Origin: Phytohabitans flavus
GTDB taxonomy: Bacteria; Actinomycetota; Actinomycetes; Mycobacteriales; Micromonosporaceae
Assembly: GCF_011764545.1 (NCBI RefSeq)
Contig: NZ_AP022870.1
Coordinates: 558,001 to 622,000, forward strand
Length of the DNA stretch: 64,000 nucleotides
Direction: 5' to 3'
Shown here: positions 1 through 9,203 of the stretch, in pieces
Position numbering within the stretch: the first letter of the stretch is position 1
Layout of the letters: every line of letters begins with the position of its first letter
Position numbers and translations under genes: made by a program
The notes under the pieces: generated by a model
Seen by the model: the letters and a program-made list of their open reading frames with translations, nothing else
Database searches by the model: none
What the model was told of the DNA's origin: nothing

Positions 1-122
1 ACCTCCTCGACAAGCACCCGCTCGCCCAGCAACAGCTGGCTGACGACATCGTCATTGAAGGGAGCGGACCACAGCGTCGCGAGCCCGGTCGCCACGAAAC
101 CAACTGCCGGTTCAGCTGCCAT
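1..122 (-). CDS. NlpC/P60-type murein peptidase, N-terminal fragment (YkfC-like)
   Basis: Only the first 40 residues are inside the window; the gene runs off the left edge. The ATG at 122 overlaps the epimerase stop by 11 bases in another frame, so it is probably translationally coupled. The visible peptide (including WSAPFNDDVVSQLLLGERV) resembles the bacterial SH3-like domain that opens YkfC-type gamma-D-glutamyl-diamino-acid endopeptidases. In those enzymes a C-terminal Cys/His/His peptidase follows, but that part is not visible here. Context (epimerase plus serine hydrolase) fits murein tripeptide breakdown, where YkfC releases L-Ala-D-Glu for the epimerase. The family call rests on a short fragment and on gene order. 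Confidence 0.6.
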   Translation of the reverse strand, partial: MAAEPAVGFVATGLATLWSAPFNDDVVSQLLLGERVLVEE

Positions 123-1197
123 CCGTGGATATTATCTTCAGCACCCCGAGCCCGGGAGCCGCCGGCAGCACGACTTCAGCGCGCTCGTACCGGATGCCGC
201 CCTCGACCGGCGACGAGGCAAGCCACCACGCGGCGTCGAGGTCGGAGACGGCCGTGGTGCCGTACCCGGCGACGAGGCTCGCGGCCGCCCCGATGCCCAC
301 CTCGGTCTCCATCATCGAGCCGACGACGGTGCCCATCCCATGCGCGGCGGCCAGCTCCAGCAGCGTGCGCGCGGGGCCGAGGCCGCCGCACTTGGCGAGC
401 TTCACGTTGACCAGGTCGGCGGCCCGCCGGCGGATCACCTCGACGAGGTCGCGCACCCCGTACACCGACTCGTCGGCCAGGATCGGCAGCGACACCCGCT
501 CGCTGACCCAGGCCAGCCCTTCCAGGTCCCACGCCGGCACCGGCTGCTCGACGAGCTCGACGTCCAGCCCCGCGTCCTCAATGCCCCGGATCACCCGCAC
601 CGCCTCGCGCGGCGTCCACCCCTGGTTGGCGTCGAGCCGGATGCGCGCCTCGGGTCCGGCGGCCGCGCGCACCTCCCGTACCCGCGAAATGTCGCCCGCG
701 GCATCGAGCCCCACCTTGAGCTTGAGCACCGCGAACCCCTCGGCCACCCGGGCCTGGGCCGCCGCGGCGAGGGCGCCGGCCTCGCCGGCGGCGAGCGTGA
801 CGTCCGTCGGGACGCGCGGCGCCGTCCCACCCAGAAAACGCGCCAGGGGTACGCCGAGCCGGCGCGCGACAAGGTCGTGCAGCGCGGTGTCGACGGCGGC
901 CTTCGCGGCCTCGTTGCCGGCGACCGCACCGGCCACCTCGGCCAGCCGCGCCTGGAGGTCGTCGGGGTCGCGGCCGGTGAGCAGCGGCGCGAGGATCTGG
1001 CGCACGCACGCCTCGCTGCCCGGCACCGAGGCGCCGGTGACCTGCCACACCTGGGGCGCCTCGCCGAAGCCGGACCGCCCGTCCGCATCGACGATCTCGA
1101 CGAGCAGCGTCTCGACGGTGGTCGCCCGGCGCAGCGCGGTCACGAACGGCGTGTGCAGCGGCGCCGAGACGCGGTGCGTGCGGATCTCCGCGATCAT
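112..1197 (-). CDS. Dipeptide epimerase (L-Ala-D/L-Glu epimerase type), enolase superfamily
   Basis: 361 residues, full length for the family. It belongs to the muconate-lactonizing subgroup of the enolase superfamily. The KxK catalytic pair is at K159/K161, metal ligands are D189, E217 and D242, and the opposite-face lysine is K266. The C-terminal DxD (D319/D321), typical of dipeptide epimerases, binds the substrate amino group. The expected cytosolic role is epimerising L-Ala-D-Glu from murein peptides to L-Ala-L-Glu, so that ordinary peptidases can use it. The ATG start overlaps the upstream serine hydrolase stop in an ATGA, and the downstream NlpC/P60 gene overlaps its end, so the three form a coupled unit. 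Substrate is inferred; other dipeptides are possible. Confidence 0.88.
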   Translation of the reverse strand: MIAEIRTHRVSAPLHTPFVTALRRATTVETLLVEIVDADGRSGFGEAPQVWQVTGASVPGSEACVRQILAPLLTGRDPDDLQARLAEVAGAVAGNEAAKAAVDTALHDLVARRLGVPLARFLGGTAPRVPTDVTLAAGEAGALAAAAQARVAEGFAVLKLKVGLDAAGDISRVREVRAAAGPEARIRLDANQGWTPREAVRVIRGIEDAGLDVELVEQPVPAWDLEGLAWVSERVSLPILADESVYGVRDLVEVIRRRAADLVNVKLAKCGGLGPARTLLELAAAHGMGTVVGSMMETEVGIGAAASLVAGYGTTAVSDLDAAWWLASSPVEGGIRYERAEVVLPAAPGLGVLKIISTDGS

Positions 1198-1964
1198 CGG
1201 TGCGCCCAGGCGGCGGCGGAGACGCGTGCGATCAGCCGACACGCGCCGGCGTCCGGCAGGTCGGTGGTGGTGCAGACGGCGATCGCGTACGGCGGTGCGT
1301 CGTCCGGGAAGACCACGCCGGCGCCGTGCCGTACGCGGTCGACCCAGCCGTTCTTGTGCGCGATGCGGGTGCCGGGCGGCAGGCCGGCGGCGAGGTCCTC
1401 GGTGCGCTCCTGGCGCAGCAGCGTGTCCACCATCGCGTCCGGCGGGCCGAGCGCGCCGGTCACGATCGCGGTGAGTAGGGCGGCCAGGTCGGCGGCGGTG
1501 ACGATGTTGTCCAGGCCGGCCTCGCGGGCCGCGTAGTCCTCGATGCCGCGCGTGGTCGTGCTGTGCCGCGCCCCGGCCAGGGCCCACACCTCGGCGACCG
1601 CGTCCAGCCCGACGTGGCCGAGCAGGATGTTGGTGGCGAGGTTGCTCGACCTGGTGATCATGCGCTCGGCCAGCCAGCCGAGCGGCGCGGTGTGGCCGAG
1701 CCGCTCCCACACCCGCATGTCGCTGTCGTACTCGCGGGTGCAGCCGAACATCCCGCTCGACGCCGAGCGGAAGACGTTGTGCACGGGTACCTCGGCGTGG
1801 AGGTCAACGCCGGAGCGGTGCAGCGCCGCGAGCACGGCGACCTTCATCGTGCTCGCGGCGTAGTGCGTCGTGTCCGGGAGGTGCGTGTACCGCGCCGGCC
1901 CGGCCAGCGGTCCGATGTGGACCGAGACGGTGCCCGGGACGCCGTCGAGCAAGCTATCCAGCAT
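1194..1964 (-). CDS. Serine hydrolase, class A beta-lactamase-like fold
   Basis: 256 residues with the three active-site elements of penicillin-recognising serine enzymes: SxxK as STMK (S38-K41), an SxN element as SSN (106-108), and a KTG equivalent as KNG (204-206). There is no obvious signal peptide, so it may act in the cytosol on recycled murein peptides rather than as a secreted beta-lactamase. That is an inference from its position between typA and the epimerase. It overlaps the typA 3' end by 11 bases and the epimerase start by 4, implying translational coupling. True beta-lactam hydrolysis cannot be excluded; the Glu of an omega loop is not clearly recognisable. Confidence 0.8.
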   Translation of the reverse strand: MLDSLLDGVPGTVSVHIGPLAGPARYTHLPDTTHYAASTMKVAVLAALHRSGVDLHAEVPVHNVFRSASSGMFGCTREYDSDMRVWERLGHTAPLGWLAERMITRSSNLATNILLGHVGLDAVAEVWALAGARHSTTTRGIEDYAAREAGLDNIVTAADLAALLTAIVTGALGPPDAMVDTLLRQERTEDLAAGLPPGTRIAHKNGWVDRVRHGAGVVFPDDAPPYAIAVCTTTDLPDAGACRLIARVSAAAWAHR

Positions 1965-3825
1965 GCTTGCGCCGGGCGGTCTCCCGGGCGCGCTGGGTGG
2001 CGTCGAGCGTGACCTTGCGCAGCCGTACCGCCACCGGTGTCACCTCCACGCACTCGTCCTCGCGGCAGAACTCCAGCGCCTGTTCCAACGAGAGCTTGCG
2101 CGGCGGGATCACCTTCTCCGTCTCCTCGGAGGTGGAGGCGCGCATGTTGGTGAGCTTCTTCTCCTTGGTGATGTTGACGTCCATGTCGTCGGAGCGGGAG
2201 TTTTCCCCGACGATCATGCCCTCGTACACCTCCGTGGCCGGCTCGACGAACAGCGTGCCCCGCTCCTGGAGGTTGAGCATCGCGAACGCGGTGACCGCGC
2301 CGGTCCGGTCGGCGACGAGCGACCCGGTGTTGCGGGTGCGCAGCTCGCCGGCCCACGGCTCGTACGACTCGAAGACGTGGTGCAGGATGCCGGTGCCCCG
2401 GGTGTCGGTGAGGAACTCGGTGCGGAAGCCGATCAGTCCACGCGCCGGGACGAGCCACTCCATCCGGATCCAGCCGGTGCCGTGGTTGACCAGCTGCTCC
2501 ATGCGGCCCTTACGGGTGGCGAGGAGCTGGGTGATCGCGCCCAGGTACTCGTCCGGGGAGTCGATGGTGAGGCGCTCCACCGGCTCGTACGTCTTGCCGT
2601 CGACCACCCGGGTCACCACCTGGGGCTTGCCGACGGTCAGCTCGTACTGCTCGCGGCGCATCTGCTCGACCAGGATGGCGAGCGCCAGCTCACCGCGGCC
2701 CTGTACCTCCCAGGCGTCCGGGCGGTCGGTGGCGATGACGCGGAGCGAGACGTTGCCGATCAGCTCGCGGTCGAGTCGGTCCTTGACCATGCGCGCGGTG
2801 ACCTTGGCACCCTTCACCCGGCCGACCAGCGGCGAGCTGTTGGTGCCGATCGTCATCGAGATGGCCGGCTCGTCGACGGTGATGCGGGGGAGCGGGATCG
2901 GGTTTTCCGGGTCCGCGAGCGTGTCGCCGATCATGATGTCCGGGATGCCGGCGACGGCGATGATGTCGCCCGGCCCGGCCTCGTCGGCCGGCTTGCGCTC
3001 CAGGCCGTCGGTCATGAGCAGCTCGGAGATGCGCACCTTCTCCTCGGCGCCGCCCTCGCGGCACCAGGTCACCGTCTGCCCCTTGCGGATCGTGCCCTCC
3101 CGCACCCGGCACAGCGCGAGGCGGCCGAGGAACGGGGACGCGTCGAGGTTGGTGACGTGCGCCTGGAGCGGTGCAGCCTCGTCATACGCCGGGGCGGGGA
3201 TCGTGTCGAGCAGCGTCTGGAAGAGCGGCTGGAGGTCGGGCGAGTCGGGCATCGCGCCGTCGCCTGGCTGCTTGAGGGAGGCGAGGCCGTCGCGGGCGCA
3301 CGCGTACACGATCGGGAACTCGATCTGGGTCTCGTCGGCGTCGAGGTCGAGGAAGAGCTCGTAGGTGTCGTCGACCACCTCCTTGATCCGCGCGTCCGGC
3401 CGGTCGACCTTGTTGATCACCAGGATGATCGGCATCCGGGCCTTGAGGGCCTTGCGCAGCACGAAGCGGGTCTGCGGCAGCGGCCCCTCGCTCGCGTCGA
3501 CGAGCAGCACCACGCCGTCGACCATCGTGAGGCCGCGCTCGACCTCGCCACCGAAGTCGGCGTGCCCTGGGGTATCGATGATGTTGATGGTGACCGGGTC
3601 GCCCTCGGCGGGGACGTAGCGGACGGCCGTGTTCTTGGCCAGGATCGTGATGCCCTTTTCCCGCTCGAGGTCCATCGAGTCCATCACCCGGTCGGCCACC
3701 TCGCCCCGGGTGTGGAGGGCCCCGGCCTGCCGCAGCATGGCGTCGACCAGGGTCGTCTTGCCGTGGTCGACGTGGGCGATGATTGCGACGTTACGGAGGT
3801 CAGAGCGGGTCTGCATACCGTCCAT
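1954..3825 (-). CDS. typA: Translational GTPase TypA/BipA
   Basis: 623 residues, typical for BipA/TypA. G1 is AHVDHGKTT (17-25), G3 is [14 protein letters not shown], and G4 is NKVDR; EF-G-like domains II, III and V and the BipA C-terminal domain follow. It is a ribosome-associated GTPase needed for stress and cold adaptation and 50S assembly in other bacteria. An alternative ATG three codons in (MQTRSD) is equally plausible as the start. It is the first gene of a minus-strand cluster whose next three genes are murein-peptide enzymes. The divergent DedA gene starts about 100 bases away. Confidence 0.96.
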   Translation of the reverse strand: MDGMQTRSDLRNVAIIAHVDHGKTTLVDAMLRQAGALHTRGEVADRVMDSMDLEREKGITILAKNTAVRYVPAEGDPVTINIIDTPGHADFGGEVERGLTMVDGVVLLVDASEGPLPQTRFVLRKALKARMPIILVINKVDRPDARIKEVVDDTYELFLDLDADETQIEFPIVYACARDGLASLKQPGDGAMPDSPDLQPLFQTLLDTIPAPAYDEAAPLQAHVTNLDASPFLGRLALCRVREGTIRKGQTVTWCREGGAEEKVRISELLMTDGLERKPADEAGPGDIIAVAGIPDIMIGDTLADPENPIPLPRITVDEPAISMTIGTNSSPLVGRVKGAKVTARMVKDRLDRELIGNVSLRVIATDRPDAWEVQGRGELALAILVEQMRREQYELTVGKPQVVTRVVDGKTYEPVERLTIDSPDEYLGAITQLLATRKGRMEQLVNHGTGWIRMEWLVPARGLIGFRTEFLTDTRGTGILHHVFESYEPWAGELRTRNTGSLVADRTGAVTAFAMLNLQERGTLFVEPATEVYEGMIVGENSRSDDMDVNITKEKKLTNMRASTSEETEKVIPPRKLSLEQALEFCREDECVEVTPVAVRLRKVTLDATQRARETARRKHAG

Positions 3826-3856
3826 TGTCCCGTGCTTGTGAGGAAGCTGAGGAGCC

Positions 3857-3868
3857 GGGGTTAACCCC
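3857..3868. promoter_or_regulatory. 12-bp perfect palindrome between typA and the dedA-type gene
   Basis: GGGGTTAACCCC is a perfect palindrome in the 98-base divergent spacer between typA and the DedA-PAP2 gene. It could be an operator serving either promoter, or a short hairpin. No promoter hexamers stand out clearly, so function is a guess. Confidence 0.3.
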
Positions 3869-3923
3869 CGATGCCGCTGTCACACTTGGCTGGCATGCTG
3901 TCGGACGTGTATCGGGGGCACGC

Positions 3924-5320
3924 GTGCAAGAGCTGGTAAACCTGCTGACTGATCTACCGCCGCTGCTTATCTACGTGCTCGCGGCGGTCCTCGTCGCGGG
4001 AGAGACAGCCTTCATCGTCGGCCTCGTGGTGCCGGCCGAGGCGACGCTGCTGACTGTCGGGTTTCTCGCCTACCTGGGCACGTTACGGCTGGTGCCGGCG
4101 GTGATCCTGATGATCGCCGCCGGGCTGCTCGGCGACACGCTCGCCTTCCGCAGCGGCCGCCGCTACGGGCCCAAGCTGCGGTCCGGGCGGTGGGGCACGC
4201 GGATCGGCCACGAGCGCTGGCAGAAGGCCGACGCGATGCTGGCCCGCCTCGGCGGCCGGGCGATGCTGGGCGCGCGGTGGGTGGCGTTCGTGCGCACGCT
4301 CGCACCCCGGCTGGCCGGCGGCGCGGGCATGCCCTACCGGCGCTTCGCCCCTGGAATGCGCTGGGCGTGATCACCTGGGTCGGCGCCTCGGTCGTCGTCG
4401 GCTACCTGGCCGGCGAGTCGTACGAGACGGTCTCCCGATACCTGGGCCAGGCGACCGGGGCGGTGCTCGTGCTGCTCGTCGCGGTGGTCGCGATCGTCCT
4501 GATCGGACGGTGGCTGGGCCGCAACCCCGACCCGGCGCTCGTGCTGGCCCGCCGGGCGGCGGCCCTTCCGCCCATGAGGTGGCTCATCCAGCGGTACGGG
4601 CTGCTGCTCTTCCTCCTGTCGATGCGGGTCGGGCCGAGGTGGGCCTTCGTGGCAAACCTTGTCTTCGGGCTGGGCCTGCTGCTGCTCTTCGCGTTCGCGA
4701 TGGCTTACATGGTCAACGCCGTCGTCGGTCACAGTGGACTGTCCGTGGTGGACTCGGTCATCGCGGACTGGATCTCCGCCCGGCGCACCGAGGGCTTCGC
4801 GCACGCGGCCGACGTGGTGGTCGGCGTGTTCGGGCCGAAGAGCCTCGTCGTGGTGGTGGCGCTGGCCGCGCTGGTGCTGGCGTGGCGCCGGCGGGCCTGG
4901 CGCGGCGACCTCGTGACGCTCGTCGCGACGGCGGGCGCGTTCCTGCCGCTGGTGCTGCTGGCGGTCGCGGAGAAGGCGCTGGCCGAGCGGTTCTTCCTGA
5001 CCCAGCACGCGGTCGTCACGGCCAGCATCTGCACGCTGGCCTGGCTGTTCGCGCGCCGTATCCGGTGGATGGTGGCGGTGGCCATGTGGACCGTGGCGGT
5101 CGTGGGAGTGGTGATGGTCACCGCCGCCCGCCTCTACGTCGGGTGGAATACGGCCAGCCAGCTCGTCACGTCGGTGCTGCTGGGCGTGCTGTGGACGGCG
5201 GTCTTCATGGTGGCGTGGGCGACCCGCGTCCGCGTCGACAACCCATCGGCCGACGTGCCGGACATGTCGGGTTCGGCCCCCGGTAGGCCCGCTGACAAGC
5301 TGTTATGGTGCGCACCGTGA
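3924..5320 (+). CDS. DedA (VTT)-PAP2 fusion membrane protein, interrupted by a one-base frameshift
   Basis: The GTG at 3924 follows a GGGGGC stretch. The first half is a DedA/VTT domain: a VVPAEA segment after the first membrane helix, then a VAFVRTLAPRLAGGAGMP motif. The second half has several membrane helices laid out like PAP2 phosphatases. The PAP2 catalytic residues look degenerate: the expected PSGH region reads LTQHA, and in the last motif (ARLYVGWNTASQ) the R is kept but the catalytic H and D positions are N and Q. The frame breaks at a run of four C (4348-4351). A fifth C restores the conserved RFAPWNALGVITWVG reading through the join. DedA proteins move undecaprenyl-phosphate or other lipids; the PAP2 half may be non-catalytic. 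Confidence 0.75.
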
Positions 5321-6144
5321 AGGTGTTCACGGGGGTTATCGCGTTCGTTGTGTTGTTGGCTTTGACCGGGTGTCTGGAGCAGGGGCGGGTCGAGTCGCCG
5401 CCGGCGCAGTCGGCGGTCGTGGCGGAGGAGACGCCGGAGGTCGAGGCGCTGGCGCAAGAGTTGGGTGCCGCGCCGACGCCGAGCGCCACGCCGAAGAAGC
5501 CCACGCCGACTCCGAAGAAGTCGCCCACCACCCGCCCGCCGGCCAAGCCGAAGCCTAAGCGCAAGCCGCCGGTGGAGACCCAGCTGCCGCCTCCCGCGCC
5601 GCCGAAGCCGCCGGTGGCCGGGTGCACCAAGCCGAAGTACGAGGGCACCGCCGCCACCCGCGCCCAGGTGAAGCAGGCGCTGACCGCCGCCGCGGGGCGC
5701 ACGTACTGGCCGACGTCGGCGCCGAGCATCAAGGTGCCGGTCAACCTCGTCAAGGCGACGGCCTGGCAGGAGAGCGGCTGGCAGTCGAACATCATCGCGT
5801 GCGACGGCGGCATCGGGCTGATGCAGGTCATGCCGGACACCGCCACGTTCGTCAACAACCGCTTCGGCCAGTCGTACGACATCCGTGACTACACCGACAA
5901 CGCCGCGCTGGGCGCCAACTATCTGGCTTGGCTGATCAAGTACTTCGGCGACGTCTACTTCGAGGGCGACTACACGCTCGAAGAGTGCGGCGTCACGGAG
6001 CTCTGCCTCCTCAACGCGGTGATCGCGTCGTACAACTTCGGGTTCGGCGCGGTCGACACCCCGAACGGGCTCGTGATCCCCAACCCGCGTTACGTGCAGA
6101 ATGTCCGGGCGCTCATGACCGAGTGCGAGTGTCTCTCCTTCTGA
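5305..6144 (+). CDS. Lipoprotein with lytic transglycosylase (SLT) domain
   Basis: 279 residues. A hydrophobic signal ends in the lipobox LALTGC (lipidated C23). Residues about 57-104 are a Pro/Lys/Thr-rich linker that probably spans the peptidoglycan. The C-terminal domain has the SLT signature: catalytic Glu in WQESGW (E156), followed by GIGLMQVMP and the AALGANYLAWL helix. It should cleave the MurNAc-GlcNAc bond outside the membrane, giving 1,6-anhydro ends. The start overlaps the end of the DedA-PAP2 gene by 16 bases; a GTG at 5317 is an alternative start. Four cysteines in the catalytic domain could form disulfides. Confidence 0.9.
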   Translation: MVRTVKVFTGVIAFVVLLALTGCLEQGRVESPPAQSAVVAEETPEVEALAQELGAAPTPSATPKKPTPTPKKSPTTRPPAKPKPKRKPPVETQLPPPAPPKPPVAGCTKPKYEGTAATRAQVKQALTAAAGRTYWPTSAPSIKVPVNLVKATAWQESGWQSNIIACDGGIGLMQVMPDTATFVNNRFGQSYDIRDYTDNAALGANYLAWLIKYFGDVYFEGDYTLEECGVTELCLLNAVIASYNFGFGAVDTPNGLVIPNPRYVQNVRALMTECECLSF

Positions 6145-6285
6145 GTACTATTTCCACAATTTTCTCCTGCGTCGCAATTCGGGCAAATACCGTGTAGTGC
6201 ATGAAGTGCACCAATCCCACCGAGTGCGGCGGCGAGCGTTTCGGGCGGCGCCATCGCAGACGCGGCAACAACGGCAGCGAGTCCA

Positions 6286-7585
6286 GTGTGGACACTGCGG
6301 GATGGCTGCGGCTCCTTTAGAATTGGACATGTGTTCGATCTCGGCGTGACGGTGGAGGAGCTGGCTCGGCTGGCGCCCGGCCCTGAGCTGGCCGCCGTGC
6401 TGGATCGTGTCGATCGCTCGGCGTTGAATGGGTTCGAGTTGGTGGAGGTGGCCAAGGCCACCAGCCGGCAGGTAGCCCTACCAGGGAGAGTTGCTGGCCA
6501 CGGTACGCGAGACGGCCTATTGCCCGCCGGGCGACCGCACCAGCCCACCGCGGCGCACCGACCACCCGTGTGAGTATGCCGCCGACGAGATCCGGTGGGC
6601 GTTGACGCTGACCCGGCGGGCGGCGGACGCCCTGCTGGGCGCGGCTTACTCCCTGGTCGAGCGCCTCCCTGCTGCGGGCCGTGCGTTGCGGTCCGGCGTG
6701 ATCGACCTACCCAGGGCGCGTGTCCTGGACGAGGAGACCGCCGGCCTGCCGCAGCCGGCCGCACGGCAGATCATCGACCAGATCCTGCCGGACATGGGTG
6801 GGTTGACGACTGGGCAGCTGCGTGCCCGGTTGCGCCGTCTGGTCATCACCTGCGACCCGGAAGCGGCCGCCAATCGGCAGCGACGAGCGGTCCGCCAGCG
6901 GCGCGTCGACCACGGTCTGGACCTGGACGGCACGGCCACCCTCGCCGGCTATCACCTGCCTGTCGACCAGGCAGCCGCGGCCGCCGCCCGTATCGATGCC
7001 CTTGCCCACGCCGCCAAGCGTGCCGGCGACCCGAGGACGCTGGATGAGCTACGCGCTGATACGTATCTGAGCATCCTCAACGGCGAGGCCCCTCCCACGC
7101 CGGCGGGAGGTGGCGGTGGAGTGGAAATCGTCGTCCCGCTGGCGACACTAACCGGCGCGTCCGACGCGCCAGGCTTTATCGTCGGCTGGGGACCGGTCCT
7201 CGCCGAGATCGCCCGTAAGCTGGCGCACCAGCAGCGAGACCGGCCGTGGCGGGTGAGCGTCTACGGCCAGGACGGCGTCCTGACCGCGCATGGCCGCCTA
7301 CGCCGTCGCCCATCGGTGGGAGACGGCGAATTCGTCAAAGCCCGCGACCGGACCTGCCGGGCACCCGGCTGCCGGACGCCTGCTCACCGGTCGGACCTAG
7401 ACCACACCCAGGCGTGGGAAGCTGGTGGACCCACCGTTCCGGCCAACCTTGGCGTCCTGTGCAGGCACTGCCATGGATACAAGCACAGCGCGGGCGTCCG
7501 CCTGACGCAGCCCACACCCGGCACGTTCGTCTGGCGCACGCGCCTGGGCCACGCCTACACCACCGAGGCGGAATCACCACCCTGA
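6286..7585 (+). pseudogene. DUF222/HNH endonuclease (13E12 family), copy 1, frameshifted
   Basis: Close paralogue of the intact gene at 20942. The N-terminal part reads in one frame through VEVAKATSRQVA, then the frame changes near 6476-6479 and continues from LLATVRETAYCPP to the end. Compared with copy 2, two bases are missing or one extra C is present. The C-terminal HNH domain is complete: paired cysteines in RTCRAPGCR, RSDLDHT, then LCRHCHGYKH. These DUF222/HNH proteins are multicopy in actinobacteria and behave as selfish or recombination-associated nucleases; their cellular role is not settled. The true start is uncertain, as the GTG at 6286 and an in-frame GTG at 6331 are both possible. 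It could be a real pseudogene or a sequencing error. Confidence 0.8.
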
Positions 7586-7611
7586 CGGCCCTACGCACGG
7601 ATTCATCACCG

Positions 7612-8529
7612 TCAGAGTCGCGGCAGCAGCGCCAATGCGACGTCAAGCGCGCGCGTGCCGACCTGCCCGGCGTCCTCGGCGTTCCACACCTCGGAGAGCA
7701 CCGCCGTGACGAAGGCCCACGCGACTACCCGGTCGATCGGCAGCCCCATGCCGTCGGCGAGCTGCTCGACGCGGGTCGGGACCAGCGCGAGCAGCTCGTC
7801 CTCGCGACGGTCGGGGTCGGGGTTGTAGACCATCGGGCCGGCCTCGTAGCCCGGGTCGCCGACCACGCCGTGCGGGTCGATCGCCAGCCACGGCTCGCGC
7901 TCCGCGCGCAGCACGTTGTCGTGGTGCAGGTCGCCGTGGAGCACCACCCGCCCCGGCGCAGAGGCGCAGAGTTCGTCGAAGAGCCGGCCCGCGCGCTCGA
8001 CCAGGCCGCGGGGGAGCGGGTGGTCACCCGGGTAGGCCCGCAGATGCCGCGCGAACGCGTCACCCTGCGACTCCAACGGCGGCAGACCTTCATCGGGTAC
8101 CGGCACCGTGTGCAGCCGCCGCATCACATCGAGGATCGCCGCGGTCGCCTCCTCGTCGCGGGCCGGGACGAGCGCGCTCGCCGGTGTGCCCGGGTCGGCC
8201 CGCTCCAGTAGCAGCGCGCCCCACGCCGGCTCGTACGCGAGGAGCCGCACCGCACCCGTGCCGGCCCAGCACCTCAGCGTGGCCGCCTCGACGGGCAGGT
8301 GGTCGGCGCCGGGGACGCCCAGCTTGAGCACGGCGGGCGTACCGTCCGCCCGGGTCGCCGGCGCCACCCAGTGGTAGCTGAGCGGGTACGGCTCGCCGAG
8401 CCGCAGCTCCCACGCCCGCGCCACCTCGGCCCGCAGCGCGGGCAGCTCAGCCAGCCAGCTGGCGCCCTCCGCACCCCAGACACCGACAACGTTGCGCGCC
8501 AGCACCGGCGGCGGGGCAGGGCCAGGCAT
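7612..8529 (-). CDS. APH(6)-like aminoglycoside/hydroxyurea phosphotransferase family protein
   Basis: 305 residues with a protein-kinase-like fold of the APH(6)/hydroxyurea phosphotransferase group. The catalytic loop HGDLHHDN carries catalytic D200 and N205. The DFG-equivalent is AIDPHG (D218). A conserved VLKLG strand carries the ATP-binding lysine. Family members phosphorylate streptomycin at O6, but many chromosomal homologues have unknown natural substrates. The gene stands alone, convergent with the HNH pseudogene and divergent from the thioredoxin lipoprotein, so there is no biosynthetic context for an antibiotic. Actual streptomycin resistance is unproven. Confidence 0.85.
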   Translation of the reverse strand: MPGPAPPPVLARNVVGVWGAEGASWLAELPALRAEVARAWELRLGEPYPLSYHWVAPATRADGTPAVLKLGVPGADHLPVEAATLRCWAGTGAVRLLAYEPAWGALLLERADPGTPASALVPARDEEATAAILDVMRRLHTVPVPDEGLPPLESQGDAFARHLRAYPGDHPLPRGLVERAGRLFDELCASAPGRVVLHGDLHHDNVLRAEREPWLAIDPHGVVGDPGYEAGPMVYNPDPDRREDELLALVPTRVEQLADGMGLPIDRVVAWAFVTAVLSEVWNAEDAGQVGTRALDVALALLPRL

Positions 8530-8624
8530 TCAACAAGAGTGCCACGTAGCGGGGTGGCTCGGGTTGAACCGTATGGGGCTCGGTGCCGTACTCACGGGCG
8601 CAGCCCACTCCCAGGAGGTCCCGC

Positions 8625-9200
8625 ATGCGTGTCCGGCTGGTCGCGGCAGCCCTGCTCGCCGCCGCTGTCGCCTTTGGGGCTGGCGGTTGTGCCAGTGGGG
8701 TGACCCCCAACGCGGACTGGAACGACGGCAAGCCGGCCGCGGCCGACGCCAAGCCCGCCGCCGATCAGAAGCCCGCGGACCAGAAGGCCGGTCCGGTGCC
8801 GGCCACGCTGACGTTCAGTGGTACCACGCTCGACGGCAAGCCGTTCGACGCGGCAAGCCTCGCCGGGCGGCCGACCGTGTTGTGGTTCTGGGCGCCGTGG
8901 TGCGCTACCTGCTTCGGGCAGGCCGCGTCCGTGGCGGACATGCAGGCCGAGTTCGGCCAGAAGGTCAACCTGCTGGGCGTCGCGGGGCTCGGCGACGCCA
9001 AGGAGATGAAGGAGTTCGTCACCGACGGCGAGGTCGGCAACGTCACCCACCTCAACGACCAGGCCGGCAGCGTGTGGAAGAAGTTCAAGATTGCCGAGCA
9101 GAGCACGTACGTCTTCCTCGACCGGGACGGCAAGGTGCTGAGCAAGGGGTGGATGGACAGCATCGACTTCGAGGGCAAGGTCGCCGAGCTGGCTGGCTGA
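8625..9200 (+). CDS. Thioredoxin-fold (TlpA/DsbE-like) lipoprotein
   Basis: The ATG at 8625 has a perfect AGGAGG seven bases upstream, which decides the start over an earlier in-frame codon. 191 residues: a signal peptide with lipobox GAGGC (C22), a low-complexity Ala/Lys/Asp linker, then a redoxin domain with WFWAPWCATC (C93-x-x-C96). It is an extracytoplasmic, membrane-anchored thiol-disulfide enzyme. Three bases downstream lies a CcdA-type transporter that can supply its electrons. The pair forms a reductive pathway for secreted proteins or cytochrome c maturation. Confidence 0.9.
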   Translation: MRVRLVAAALLAAAVAFGAGGCASGVTPNADWNDGKPAAADAKPAADQKPADQKAGPVPATLTFSGTTLDGKPFDAASLAGRPTVLWFWAPWCATCFGQAASVADMQAEFGQKVNLLGVAGLGDAKEMKEFVTDGEVGNVTHLNDQAGSVWKKFKIAEQSTYVFLDRDGKVLSKGWMDSIDFEGKVAELAG

Positions 9201-9203
9201 GCG

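Noticed and set aside
1870..3864. 664-codon open frame antisense to typA
   Set aside because: Stop-free antisense frames are expected at this GC content. Its translation is low-complexity Arg/Ala/Val/Asp, while the minus strand encodes a perfect TypA.
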